The notes under the pieces: generated by a model
The model's input: the letters and a program-made list of their open reading frames with translations, nothing else
Database searches by the model: none
Told to the model about the DNA's origin: nothing
Shown here: one piece after another, positions 35,330 through 48,100 of the stretch
Numbering within the stretch: the stretch's first letter is position 1
Layout of the letters: the number at the start of each line of letters is the position of its first letter
Assembly (NCBI RefSeq): GCF_000829825.1
Contig: NZ_JXSL01000009.1
Coordinates: 124,001 to 188,000 of the forward strand
Source of the DNA: Paramagnetospirillum magnetotacticum MS-1
GTDB taxonomy: Bacteria > Pseudomonadota > Alphaproteobacteria > Rhodospirillales > Magnetospirillaceae
DNA length: 64,000 nucleotides
Direction of reading: 5' to 3'
Position numbers and translations under genes: made by a program

Positions 35330-35580
35330 ATTTGACCCCCTTGGTGATCTGTCAGAGTTGCCGGGTACAAAGCAACCCCCATGCCAAAACATTTTTGCTC
35401 GAAACGAACGACATTCGCGATTTCCGCGCCAGCCCCGTGCCGCATTCGTAAGCAACACCGTCATACATGAGTGATTATTGAGCAGGCAACCCATTTCGAG
35501 CGATTCCAGCCAAGGCCGTGTGCAATACGCAGCACCGTTGCCAAAAAGCAACGCTTGTCGGATTCGCGACCATACCGGGA

Positions 35581-35621
35581 TAAAAGGATGCGCCGCCCGG
35601 AGTTCAAGCCGGGCGGCGCAT
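35581..35621 (-). terminator. Terminator of the giant RTX/LamG gene
   Basis: A perfect 13-base stem ATGCGCCGCCCGG / CCGGGCGGCGCAT (35588-35600 with 35609-35621) with an eight-base loop lies five bases after the giant gene's TGA, followed on the minus strand by CCTTTTA. The remaining 35330-35580 region, upstream of the barrel gene, holds that gene's promoter, but I see no convincing -35/-10 pair. Confidence 0.9.
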
Positions 35622-35625
35622 GTCC

Positions 35626-36160
35626 TCAACCCACATGCGTGTGGTTCTGTACGTAGACGTGGGTGTCGCCGTTGGAATACTGCGTATAGCTGTCGTGCTG
35701 GCCGTTGACGGTCAGTTCGGCCGTGGCGTCGGCCCGCCAACCGCTTCCCGCCAGGGTGACGCTGTTGCCGCCGATCACCACCAGGGCATTGCTCGTGCCG
35801 GTGACGGCATTGGTGCCGTTGACAATGGAATGGAGATGGGCAAGGTCCAGAACGGCATTGTTGTTGCTGGCATGGCCGAGGTCCAGGACATCGAAGTTCT
35901 GCACCGCGTTGTTCCACAGCGCCGACAGATCGAAGGTCTGGTTGGTCTGGTTCTCCCACTGCAGGGTATTGCCGCCGCCCGCACCGCCGTCCAGGAAGTG
36001 GAAGTTCAAGTCCGAGACGCCGACGGTGTTGTAATTGCCGTGACCGGCATAGACGTCCGCGCCGCCGCCCAGATGCACCACCTCGTTGGCGCCATAGCCA
36101 ACCACGTAGTCGGCACCGGAAGTGCCGTTATATTCGCTGTTGCTGTAGATGGTGCTGGTC
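35626..36160 (-). other. C-terminal RTX/type I secretion-like end of the giant protein
   Basis: The last ~175 residues include SGADYVVGYGANEVVHLGGGADVYAGHG, NTLQWENQTNQTFDLSALWNN and FDVLDLGHASNNNAVLDLAHLHSIV, ending in SNGDTHVYVQNHTHVG. It resembles the Asp/Leu-rich region just before uncleaved type I signals. The very last residues are His/Gln/Asn-rich rather than the usual acidic-hydrophobic motif, so the exporter type is not certain. Confidence 0.65.
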
Positions 36161-39100
36161 ACCGCATGGGCGGTCACCGACAGACTGGTGCCGCTCAGCG
36201 TGGGATCCCAGATATAGCCCGTATTGCTGTCGATACCGTGAATGACCTCGAAGGAGCCCGACAGGCCGCTGGTGCCCCCCCAGGACAGCAAGGTGGCGGA
36301 GGCTCCATTGGTCGGGGCGCCGTGGCTGTAGATATCCAGAGTCCCATCAAGCGTCAGGCTGTCGCTGACGTTCAAGCGATCAAAGCCGGTCCCGCTCCAG
36401 TAATCCAGCACCAGATGGGAATCACTGGCCAAGGTCAGACTTCCGGTGACCGCCAGGGTCCCCGCAGACGACGAATCGCCGGGGGTGAGATAGCCGTGAT
36501 TGACGAAATCGGCATCGGTGACGTTCAGGGTGCCAGCGCCTTCGATCTTGCCGTGATTGTAGAAATGAGCGTGGGTCGCGGCAACATTGTCGCTGACAGT
36601 CAGCATTTGGGTACCGGCCAGGGTCAGCGTAGCGTGGTTGTCGAAGGTTCCCACCGTCAATCCCAGGTTGCGCGCTATCTGGACCACGCCGTAATTATCA
36701 AAATTGGTCGCAGAAACCTGATAGGCCGAACCAGCGCTTGTCTCGGCGACGATAGAGCCGTCATTGGTCAGCGCGCCAAGGACGTTCAGCGAAAGCGCCC
36801 CCGAAGCACCACTGAACCCAAACATGTCGACAACCCCCAGATTGTCAAAAGCATGTTCAAGAGTCAGGGTGGTATTGGCACCTGCATTGGTCCCTTCGAG
36901 CAACAACATGGTCGCCGCCGCATTCTGGAAGGCGACGCCGATATCGTTGCCAGCACCGGTCACGAACAGGTTGCCACCAGCAAGATTCAGGGTCCCCGCC
37001 CCTGTCATGGTGCCGCCGGACAGGCTGCCGCCCTTGGTCAGCATAAGCTTGGCATCCAATTGGTCGGTCGAGCTCGCGACCGCCAAATTTGTCGTACCAA
37101 AGGCAATGAAGGTGCCGCCGCCAGTCATGGCTCCGGAAGTAAAGTTTAGAGCGCCAAAATCCTTATACAGCATGGAACTATTGCTCAAGGCAAGGGTGCC
37201 ACCGTTTATATTTATTGCAGAATTATTATCGGCGCCACCGGTAACGGTCAAGGCGACTGTCCCACCGCTCAACGACAAACTGGAGCCGGTCAGCTTCAGG
37301 CCACCCATGGTGTCGCTGCCGCTGGCATGGCTGACGGTCCCGTTGGTAATCGTCGCCAGCGCCAAGGAATCGGGGGCCAGCGATCCGGTCCAATTGGCGG
37401 CGGTCTCCCATGCGCCCATGCCGCCACCCCACGACCGCGAGTGGTCGTATTCAGCAGCCCGGATCGTCCGTGTGGAGACGTGTCCAGTGGTGTCGGTCAC
37501 CGTGTAGGTGATGATATCCAGGGCCGCCTGTCCCGCAGTGGCGGTATAGCCGTAGACGCCCGTGGTGGTGTCGAGTGCGATGGTTCCGCTGGAGGTAACC
37601 AGAGTCTCGGTATTGCCGGACACAGTTTTGGTACCGCTCAGGTGGTAGGTCAGGCTTGACCCTTCAGGATCCAGGGCTGATGCCACAGTACCCGAGGTCG
37701 CGGCGGCGCCAGCGATGGCCTGCGGATTTGCACCGACCGCAATGACCGCATTACTCAGGGCCGCCCCGCCCGTAATCACTTGCGCGGCCAGATTGGGAGC
37801 AGTGGTCGTGCCATTCTCGAAATTCCACCATCCGGCCAGACCGCTCTCGCCACCGGTGAGATAGGTTCCCATGGAACCAGAGATCTGAGAATCGCTGCGC
37901 GCCGTGTTCCACACCCGCACATCGGAGATGAACCCATGCAGGGCGTTGGTCGTGCTGACATCACTGCCGATATAGAAGCTACCGGCCGGAGCCGTGGCAG
38001 TCGGCGCACTGTTCCACGTCTCGGCCAGAGTTCCGTCCACATAAAGATTCCAGGTGCTGCTCCCCTGCATCACTGCCGCCACATGATGCCAGGCACCAAG
38101 AGTGAGGGTGGTATTAAAGGCATGGGACGCCTGCCCGCCGACCACGATCATAAGCTTGTTGGTGCCGCCCTCGATGAACAGGCCGTAACCACTTGTTCCG
38201 GTATCGCCATTGGCCATGATCGCCTGATTGCCACTGGACGCGGACGTTTCGCGGATCCACGCCTCCATGGTGACATTGGCAATCGAATTGGTCACAACCC
38301 CCGACGTCGAAATGTGGGCACTGACGCCGCCCAGGGCGGCAAAGCCGCGTACGGGCATGATCACCGGCGCCAGATTGTTGGCGCCCGAAAGGCTGACCGC
38401 CATGCTGCCCGAACCGGTCAGGGAACCATTGGAAATGTCGGTCACCTGGAAATTAACGCTGTCGCCACCAGTCCACATGGAATCCGACTGGTAGACGGCT
38501 CCGTTCAGGGCGGCGTTGATGCGATCAAGGGTGCCGGTGAACACTAGGCTGTGACCGCCATTGCTTCCCGACGTGATGGTGACCCCACCCAAAGTGTGCA
38601 GCGTCACGCCACCATGGGACGCGGTGATGGTCGCCGAGAACCTATCGCCGCCCAGCGCGCCGATATCGTCGCTCACCTGGACATTCAACGTCTGACTGCC
38701 GTTCTCGGCCACACTGAAATCGGAGAGGCCGGATAGGGTCGGTTCGTCGTGCACCGAACGCACTCCGATGCCGATCGTGCCATAGGTCAGATTGCCGCCG
38801 GGATCGGTGACGCCGACCACGAAATAGTCCGAGCCGAAGAAATTGGCATCGGGCGTGTAGACGTAACCGGCGGAGCCGGGGGTCTGCCCCGTTCCGGAAG
38901 TGGTCGACGCCCCGGCCCCAAGAACGGTGGTTCCATTGGTCAGGAGCACGGTGCCGTGCTGCGGCCCCTGGACGATCCTGACATTGACGCTGGCGGTGGT
39001 GCTGGCGTAATCCGGATCGAACAGCCCGGACCGCAGTTCCGTATCCTCGCGGGTAATGGCCGCGTCGTTGTACAGGGAGGCCTTGGCCCCGGCCGCGGCG

Positions 39101-42100
39101 ACCGCGGTGGCGGTGCCATTCCCATTGCTGGTGGTGTCGGGGGCGCTGGTCCCCGAGAGGTTATCAAGGCGCCAATTGCCCACCAGACCGTCTTCCTGGG
39201 CGCTTATCCTCGATCCCATATACGAGCTGATCTCGCCCGAGGTCCGCATATCGTTCCACACCCGGACATCGGACATCAGGCCATCGAAACCGCTGTTCGC
39301 CACATTGACGTCATGGCCGATATCAAAGGAACTGATGGAAGACAGACGGGTGCCGACAAAGGCCGAGGACGAGCCCACGCTCTGGCCGTTGACGTAAAGG
39401 GTCGCCACGCCGTTGTTCACCGCGACCGCCACATGACTCCACTGGCCGAGGCTGACCGCAGCCCCCGTAAGGGTGAGCCCCGCCGAAAGTCCGCCGGATC
39501 CGTTATCGCCCTGCATGGAGAACGTCAAACGGCCATTGGCGACTTCCAGATTGAATAGATTGGCGGGATTGGCGCCGACCAACGATGTCGCCGACATGAT
39601 GGTTTGATGGGCCGAGGCCGTATCCGGACGGATCCAGGCTTCCAGGGTAAAGTTGCCGGAATAGTCCATCTTGGTGGTGGTACCCACATGGATGGCGCTG
39701 GTCGAGCCGTTGAAATCGGCCACCTTGCCGGTGGTGTTGACACCCACCGGAAGAGTGCCGGTGCCGAAGGTCCACTCAGCGGCCAGATTGGCCGTACTGA
39801 CCGTGGCCGCACCCCCGCTGGCCGCCGCCTGGATTTCGGACTGACTTAGCGCGGTCTTCCACACCGCCATGTCCGAGATGTCGCCGAGGAAGGGAAGCTG
39901 GGTCCACTGATAGTTGATATTGCCGATCTCAGCGATGCCGCTTGTGATGTTGAGATTGTCGGCCAAGGTGCCCGTCCCATTGGCCGTGCCGTCCACATAC
40001 AAGGCGATATGGCCAGCACCGTCATAAGTGGCGGCCACATAGTGCCAGTTGCCGTCGTTCACCGTGCCGGTGGCCTGCACCGCTCCAGCGCGGCTTTCAC
40101 CGTCCATGTGAAGTTGGCCGTTCTCGACGAAGAAAAGCGCGCTCTGGCTAATGGAAAGGGCGCCGTTGTCGAAAATCTCGCCGCGCGCGCTACTGGTCGT
40201 GCGAATCCAGGCCGCATAGGTGAATGCCCCGGTCCCGGTGACCAGAGTGGATTGGTTGTCGACCGTGAGGCCTCCGCCGCTCGTGCCGCTCAGATGAACG
40301 GCGTTCCGGCTTCCCGCCACGGTCAGGGTCGCCCCCAAGACCGGGGTCAGGGTGTGTCCGTGGCCGCTGACATCCACCAGTGAGGTATCAGTCGCCAGGG
40401 TCAGGTCGTGGCCAAAGCCCGAATCGTCCAGAACCACGCTGGACGAATTGGCCGAATAAATCCGGTCCATGCTCCACTGGGCGATCAGATGATCGGTGGA
40501 GACGGAATCCGTCCGGTGCAGGTCGCTAAAGATCTCGGCTGGCGTGCGGGCGTCATCAAATAGACGGACCTGATCCAACTGACCCGAGAAGCGACCGCCC
40601 GCCGTCGGCGAGGTGCTTGTCGTCGGCGTACCGCCTACATAAAACGTACCGGTTCCCGCGTAGTCGTAGGGCGCCGTGGCGGTGCCGACCGCCAGACCAT
40701 CACGGTACAGCGTCAGGGTGTTGGAGGTCGCATCATAGGTTCCCGCCCAATGGGTCCAGGTTCCCGGGTTCGGCCCGCTGGGATCGTTGACCGCCACGCC
40801 GCCGCTGCTGCCGTCCAACGAGAAGCGCAAGGTGCCGCCCGCATCGAAGCCGACGAACAGCGCCCCTGCCCCGACCCCGCTGGTCCCCTGGCTCAGAATG
40901 GTCTGGCCATTGGTCATTCCCGCCGTCTTGTTGGCCCAGAACTCCCAAGTGAACGACTTGTTGGTCAGGATCACGGGGTTGGTGGAGGTGGCATAACCGG
41001 TGCCGTCGAACTGCAAGGCACCGGCGGCTGCCCCGGAACCAACCACTTCCACCGGGCTTTCGGTGCGGATGGACAGCATCTTGGTGGTGGTGTTGCCGTC
41101 GGTCGCGGTAGCGACCACGTTGAAGCTGTCGATGCCGTGCCAGCCGGAATTGGGCGTATAGGTGAAGGTGCCGTCCGAACTCAGCAGCAAAGTACCGTGC
41201 GCCGTCAAAGTGGAGGACGTCAGGCCCGACGTGGTCCAGGTGACCGCGCCGCCCGCGCTGTCGGGCGCGCTGGCGCCTAACGTGCCGTGATAGGGCGAGC
41301 CGAAACCGGCATCGATCACACCGTCATAGATGGGCGCGTCGTTGGTCTCGAGCACCGCCGAATTGACGACGGTGGAGAACGTGCCGGTTTCGTCGAGCCG
41401 CCACAGGGCCAGCAGGTCGGGCTCGACTCCGCTCGGCTGGCTGGTCATCACCGCGCTCACCTGGCTGCCGGTAAGAGCGGTTCCCCACAACTGCACCCCG
41501 GCGATGTCGCCATTGTTGAGGGCATTGCCGCTTTCGCGGTTGTTACCGATCACCATATGCGTGTTGATGCTGAAATTGGCGAGCGACCCATCGGAATTGG
41601 CAGTGACCGTTTGTAAGACGCCATCCACGTAAAGCTTCAGGGAATTGCTGGCCGTGTCCAGGGTATAGGCCACGTTGTGCCAGCTTCCGTCGGCGATGGT
41701 GGTATTGCCCTCGTAATCCTTGACGGTGGCGGCGCCATTACCCCAGGCGGTCGCCACCGCCTGAACATGCAGCTTGCCGTTGGTCACCACCATCTGGATC
41801 CACGGCGCGTTGTTGTCGCCACCGTTCTGGTTTGAGAATAGGCCGGTCCAATCGTTCACCCCCGACGGAACCTTGACCCAGGCGCTGACCGAATGGCTGG
41901 TCAGCGCGATAGCATGGGCGCTGGTGACGTAGGACGATCCGCTGAAATGCAGGCCGGTCTGCGGCTCGCCCGCCGCCAAACCAGTCGATACCGAGGTCAG
42001 CGTGCCGGTCACCGTATCGGCGCCGTGCAGGGTGCCGTTATGGTGGCCGGACGTGGCGTCCTGCACCACGGAACCGGCCGAGATGTCGTCCAGGCGCCAG

Positions 42101-45100
42101 TATCCGGTCAGCCCACTTTCGCTGCCTGTCTGCCCGGAATTCATGGTCTGGGCGATCTGGGAGGCGTTGAGCGCGCCCTGCCAGAGCTTTACCTCGGCAA
42201 TGTCGCCAGTCCACTTGTTGATGAGAGAATCGTAATAGGCGGCACCGATCACGGCTCCGCTGTGCAGATTGTAGGAGGCGGCGGAGAAGGTCGAGCCATC
42301 AGCAACGCCATCTACATAGAATTGGCCATGATTGCTGCTATCGATGCTGAGCGCCACATGGTGCCACTGTCCATCGGCGACCACGGTAGAGGCCGCACCG
42401 TCAAAACCTTGGACATAGCCGATACCGCCGGTCAGCTTGCCATCGGGGCTGAGACCGAAGAACAGCCCGGTCCCACTTGCGCTACCATCGCCCAGGCTGA
42501 AGAAGGCTGGCCAGGTACTGGCGGGAGGCATGGAGGTCCTGATCCACGCCTCGACGGTGAAGGGATTTGTGCCCTGGGTGATGCCGGTTCCCAGCGATAC
42601 ATAGGAACTGCCATCGAAATGCACGGCCGTCTCGGGGACATTGCCCATGACCGCGCCCTTGGACGGCAAAGCCATGTCATGGCCGTTGCCCGTCAGATCA
42701 CTGGTACCGCCGATTCCGTTCCAATAGGCGATCAGACCGTTTTCCGAGCCGTCCAGCACCTGATCATAGCTTGACGCCATGTCCGAGGCATTGCGGCCAT
42801 AGCTCCACAGCCGCACATCGCTGATGGCGCCGGTAAAGCCGTTGGTCGCGGAGCCCGAGACCTGCGACTGCCCGATCCACAGATCGGCATTGTTTGAGGG
42901 ATAGCTTGTAAAGTGATGGGTAACCGAAGAAACGGCCTCGCCATCCACATACAGGGTGAAGACGTCACCTGACCGGGTGACCCCCACATGGGCCCACTGG
43001 TCCGCCGTCAACAAGCCCGGATTCTTCAGGGCATAGGCGTTGCCAGTCCACAGACCGGTATCGGCCGTATTGTCGGTGATCATGAAGGCCAGATGGCCGT
43101 TGTTCAGCACCAGCCGCAACTGGGCGGTGTTCGCGCCCTGACCGAACTGCTTGGACAGGATCACCGCTTCGTTGGCCGCGATGGCGGCGGCGGTGGGATC
43201 GATCCAGGCTTCCATGGTGAAGTCATTGCCGCCCAGGCCGGACAACGAGCCCTCATTGGTCACCACGGCATGGGAACTGCCGTCGAGGATCAACTGGCCC
43301 ATATGCTGGGTGGCGCCCAGGATCTCGGTGGGATCGTCGATGCGCACCGCGATGGTCTTGCTGGACGACACGCCGTTGGCGGAGGCGGTCAGGGTGAAGC
43401 TGTCCAGCCCCTCAAAGCCGGTGTTCGGAGTGTAGACGAAGCTGCCATCCGCGCTGATCACCACGGTTCCGTTGGCCGGTGCCGTCCCCACGCCATAGCT
43501 GAGCGTGGCCCCGGTCTGGTCATGGGCCACCAGCACGCCGTGATATTGGCCGTCATAGGGCACATTGATGCCGTCGTTATAGACCTGCAGACCGGCGGTG
43601 GCGGTTTGCACCACATTGGTGACGCCGCTGGGCAGGGTCAGGGTGTAGCCGTGGCCCGTCGCATCGGCAAGGCTGGTCCCCAGCCAGGAGGCCAACAATC
43701 CGTGATGGTCGGTGCTGTTGCCGGGCATGCTGTCATAGACGTCCTGGGCACTGCGCTCGACATCCCAGACCCGCACATCGGCGATCTGACCGGCGAAGGC
43801 GGTGGCGGAATCCATGCCGGTTCCGGCCAGATTGCTGCGCGCGCCGATGGTCAGGCCGTAGGCATTGTTCACGCCAGCATCCAGGGCCGAGATGCTATTG
43901 ATCGCCACGCCGTCCACATACAGGGTGTAGTGATCACCACCACGGGTCACCGCCACATGGCTCCAGGTGTTCAGCGAGACGGTACCGCCCTGTATGACGT
44001 CCACGCCGTTGAGACGCAGGGTCAGCGCACCGTTATGGAGATAAAGCGCCAGACCCGAACCGGTCGAACTCGCCCCTTCCTTGGCCAGGACCATATGGTC
44101 GCCGCTGAGATCGCTGGCATTGACCCAGGCTTCCAGGGTGAAGTCACCCGCCCCCGGATCGAGAACATCGCCCGCCGACAGATACTTGGACGTGCCGTTG
44201 AAGGCGAAGGCCTGGGTCTGCTGGACACTGGCCGTGATATCGGCATGGTCGGTGGCGGTCCACGAGGAGGTCTGCGTGGACATGGTCACACCGCTGCCCG
44301 ACAGCGTGCCGGTATGGCCGTTTCCACTGCTATCCGCCGCCGTGCCGCCGTTGAAGTTGTAGCTGGCCAGCAGCCCGGTGGTGGAGGTGGTGATGCCGTT
44401 GTAATCGGCGCTGATCTGGGTGGCGTCGCGGGCTCCGCTCCAGATCTTGAAGTCGTCCAGGCTGCCGCCGAAATTGGCGGCATCGTTGGCGGCGCCGAAG
44501 ATCGTCCCGATGTCGAAAGTGCCGGTGGCGGCATAGTCGCCGGTCGTGGTGCGCGAAGCCACCGCATGGCCGTTCATGTACAGGGTCTGGACATTGGTGG
44601 TGGCGTCGTAGGTGGCCGCCCAATGGACCCACTGGCCCGTATGATTGTAGCCGCTGGCATCGGTGTACGTGAGATCATCCCCGCCCCAGAAGCCGAATCG
44701 GACCTGGTTTCCGGTGCTGCTCCCGCCATTTTGCAGGAAGGCGAAGAACAGGCCGTGATCCGTGCCGACGCTGGCGGGATTGTCCGTCTGCGTGAAGACG
44801 AAATCGTCACTGGTATCCGTACTGCGCTTGGCCCAGAACTCGACCGTGAACGACTGGTTCGACACATCGATGCCGGTCACCGAGATCTGACCATTCGATC
44901 CGTCAAGGGTGGCCACGCCGGAACCGGTCATGGCATAGCTGCCATCATGATGGCCGGTCAGATCGTGGGCGACAATTCCCTGACCCTCGTCCAGCTTCCA
45001 GTAACCGGCCAGCCCATCCTCGTGGCCGCTCAGTCCCTGGTTCATCATCTCCTGGATGTCGGATGCACCCAGCGCCTTCGACCAGATGGCGGCTTCGGCC

Positions 45101-48100
45101 AGGTCGCCGGAATTGACCGAGGTCGCCCCGAGATACGAGGTGTTTCCGTTGGTATGGACGTTGGTGTAGCCGGTGGAGGTCCCGGCCGAGGTCCCGTCGA
45201 TGTAATAAGTGGCCGTGCCTGCGCCGTCGAAGCTTACCGCCACATGATGCCAAAGCCCGTCATTCACCACCGGGCCGGACGACGCCGAGGCGCCCGTCTG
45301 CGTGGAGGTATCCATCCGCACCGCGCCACCGCCCAGCATATAGAGGGCGATGGTGTTACCGCTGTCACCGACATTGAACAGGGTAAGATCCGAGGTGCTG
45401 GTGGTCTTCACCCAGGCCGCATAGGTGAAGGCGTGGCTGGCGGCGACGGCAAGGGCGGAATCGTTGCCAAGATTCACCCTTTGGGTCGCATTGAAATGGG
45501 CGGCCGACATGGGCGGCGTGGCCACATGGGCGCCACTGCCAATATTCATCCAGGTGTCGTAATCGGTGTCGTTGTTGGTTCCGTTGTTGCCGTCGAAGGT
45601 CCAGTTGCCGATCAGCCCGGTACCGGTCCCGGACCCAATGCCGTCAACGCTTCCGGCCTCGATCTGGGCCGCGCTCAGCGTGGTGTTCCAGACCTTGACG
45701 TTATCGAACATGCCCTTGGTGAAGCTGGTATTGTTCAACTCGGCGCCGACGGTCAGGGAGTTCAGCGAGGACATGATGCTGTTCGTGCCAGTGGTGTCCG
45801 TCACCGAGGCCGACAGCGAGCCGTCCAGATAGACCTTGGCCGTGCTGCCGTCATAGCTGACCGCCACATGATGCCAGGACGAGGCGGTTATGGTGGACAC
45901 CCCCGCGAACTGGGAGAAACTGGCGCCCGAGGCGTCCTGGTCCACGTAAAGGCCCACTTGTCCTGTGGCGCTCACCATGGCCTTCAACATGGACATGGTG
46001 CCGACGCCCAGGCTGAACAGGGTCTGGGCCAGGGTGCCGGTGGTCAGGTTGACGTCGAACTCGACACTCAGTTGCTTGGTGGCGAATTCCGCGCCCGGCA
46101 GACCGATGGTCGCCGCCTTCGACGTGCCGTTGGTGACCAGCACGGCGCTGCGCTCGGTGGCGCCCACCACCACGACCGGATTGGCCACGTCAACGGTATA
46201 GGACTTGGTGGTGGTCGCCGTGCCGTCGGTCAGCGACAGGGTGAAGGTGTCGGAGCCCACATAGCCGGTGGTCGGCGTATAGGTAAAGGCGCCGTTGGCG
46301 CCAAAGTTCAACGTGCCATGGGCGGGCGCGGTGCCGGTCTGGGACAGGACGAGGGTGCCGCCATCCTGATCCACCGCCGAGACCAAGCCGGAAACCTCAT
46401 GCCCGGCATAGGTGCTGATATGATCGCTGCCCACCGGAGCGGAGCCATAGGGACCTTCGACGGCGGTGACGTTGCCGGTGGCCGTGGCGGCCGGGCCGAC
46501 CAGATTGGTCACCTCGCCGCCGCTCATGGTCCAGGCGCCCAGGAGACCCGCCTGGGTCCCGTAGGACGCGGGCGCCATATCGGCCTGGACACTCGCGGCA
46601 CTGCGCGCGCTGCTCCACACCCGCACATCGGCGATCTCGCCGACGAAGTTCTGGGCGGCGGTGCCAGGGGCCGCCGAATTGCCCAAATAGACCGGGCCGT
46701 TGAGCGCATAAGAGTTGATGGTGGCGGTGCCCGCCGCCTGTCCATCAACATAATAGGCGACGGCCCCGCCGCTGGTTACACTCGCGGCCACATGGTGCCA
46801 CTGCCCATCGGCGACACTGGCGGTGCTGAGGGTGATGGCCCCGTTCTGAGACTGCCCGACCCCCAGCTTGCCATTGGCGGCGACATAGAGGGACATCCCG
46901 GTATTGGCGCCGTCCTGGCCGATATAGACGATGGTCTGGTTGGTGGCGGAACTGGTCTTGATCCAGGCTTCGAAGGTCAGCGGTCCGCTGCCTTGGCCGA
47001 TCGTGTTGTCGATGGTAACGGCCGCCGATGCCGTACCATCGAAATGCATGGCCTGGCCGTCCAGGATGGACGGCATGGAGGTGCCGATGGGGACCAGGGA
47101 CGGACCGGTGGCGTTGAGGGAGGCCAGCGGCGCGGTGCCCGTCGTATCGTTGAAGGTCCAGGCGCCGACCAGTCCGGTCTCCGCCCCGGTGGGCTGCTGG
47201 CCCTGGCCGGTGACGATCTGGGTGCCGGTGCGCGCCACGCTCCAGACCCGCACATCATCGATCAGCCCGTTGAAGGCCGTCGCGGAATCCACGGTATTCG
47301 CCCCGCCATTGTGCATGGCCCCGACCATCAGGTCGGTGGCGGCGGGCGTGGCGGTGGGCGTATTCACCATAACGGTATCGACTAGCACATCGTCGGCATA
47401 CAGGCTGTAATGGCCGCCCGAACGCACCACGGCCACATGGTGCCAGGCGCCGTCGTTCAGGGTCACGGTATCCTGCAAGGTCCAGGCAATTGCGTTACCA
47501 TCCCAGGTATCCGACGACAGGAAGGTCAGCTTGCCGTTCACCAGGGCCAGGGCAAAGGTTCCGACCCCGCCGCCCACGGCATTGCCCTGACCCACGATGA
47601 TGCGGGTCCCGGTCGTGGTGTCCCTGGTATTGATCCAGGCCTCCAGGGTGAAGGGCGAGGTGGCGGTGGTCGCCAGGGCCTGCCCGGCGGAATAGGCGGT
47701 GCTGCCGTTGAAATAGGCGGCGGTGTTGTCGGCCGACAATCCGCCCAGAACGGGGGCGTGGTTGCCGGGGTTTTGCACCACGAACTTCGCCACCCCTGGA
47801 AGCGAGGTCAGGGTGCCGTCGCTCACCACATACTTGACGGTATCGGTGCCGTAGAAGCCGTAATCGGGCGTGTAGGTGAAGGCGCCGTTGGTCCCCAGGG
47901 TCAGGGCGCCGTGGCTGGGCTGGCCGCTGAACGTGCCGCTGCTGGCGATGGTGTAGGTCAGCGCCTGGCCTTCCGGGTCGCTGCCGGTCAGGGTGCCACT
48001 GAGTGTCCCGTCCCCCGAGACGGTAAAGCTCGGCGCCGCGCGATCCGCGTTGGCATAGGCCACACTGGCGCCGCCCGTGCTCATCAGACCATTGACGCTG

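Noticed and set aside
33639-35580. N-terminal extensions of the PilZ and outer-membrane barrel proteins
   Set aside because: Frames are open upstream, but ribosome sites, the signal peptide and the terminator place the starts at 33638 and 35329.
35330-35625. A small gene or RNA between the outer-membrane barrel gene and the giant gene
   Set aside because: Short frames present lack ribosome sites and overlap the terminator; the sequence is explained by a terminator plus promoter space.
42988-47385. A 1,465-codon open frame on the plus strand inside the giant gene, and others at 58003-60105, 53239-54765, 48811-50256 and 35620-37149
   Set aside because: They are antisense to well-supported LamG, RTX and propeller coding sequence and have the His/Gly/Arg/Gln-rich composition of GC-rich shadow frames. 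No ribosome sites or domains were seen.
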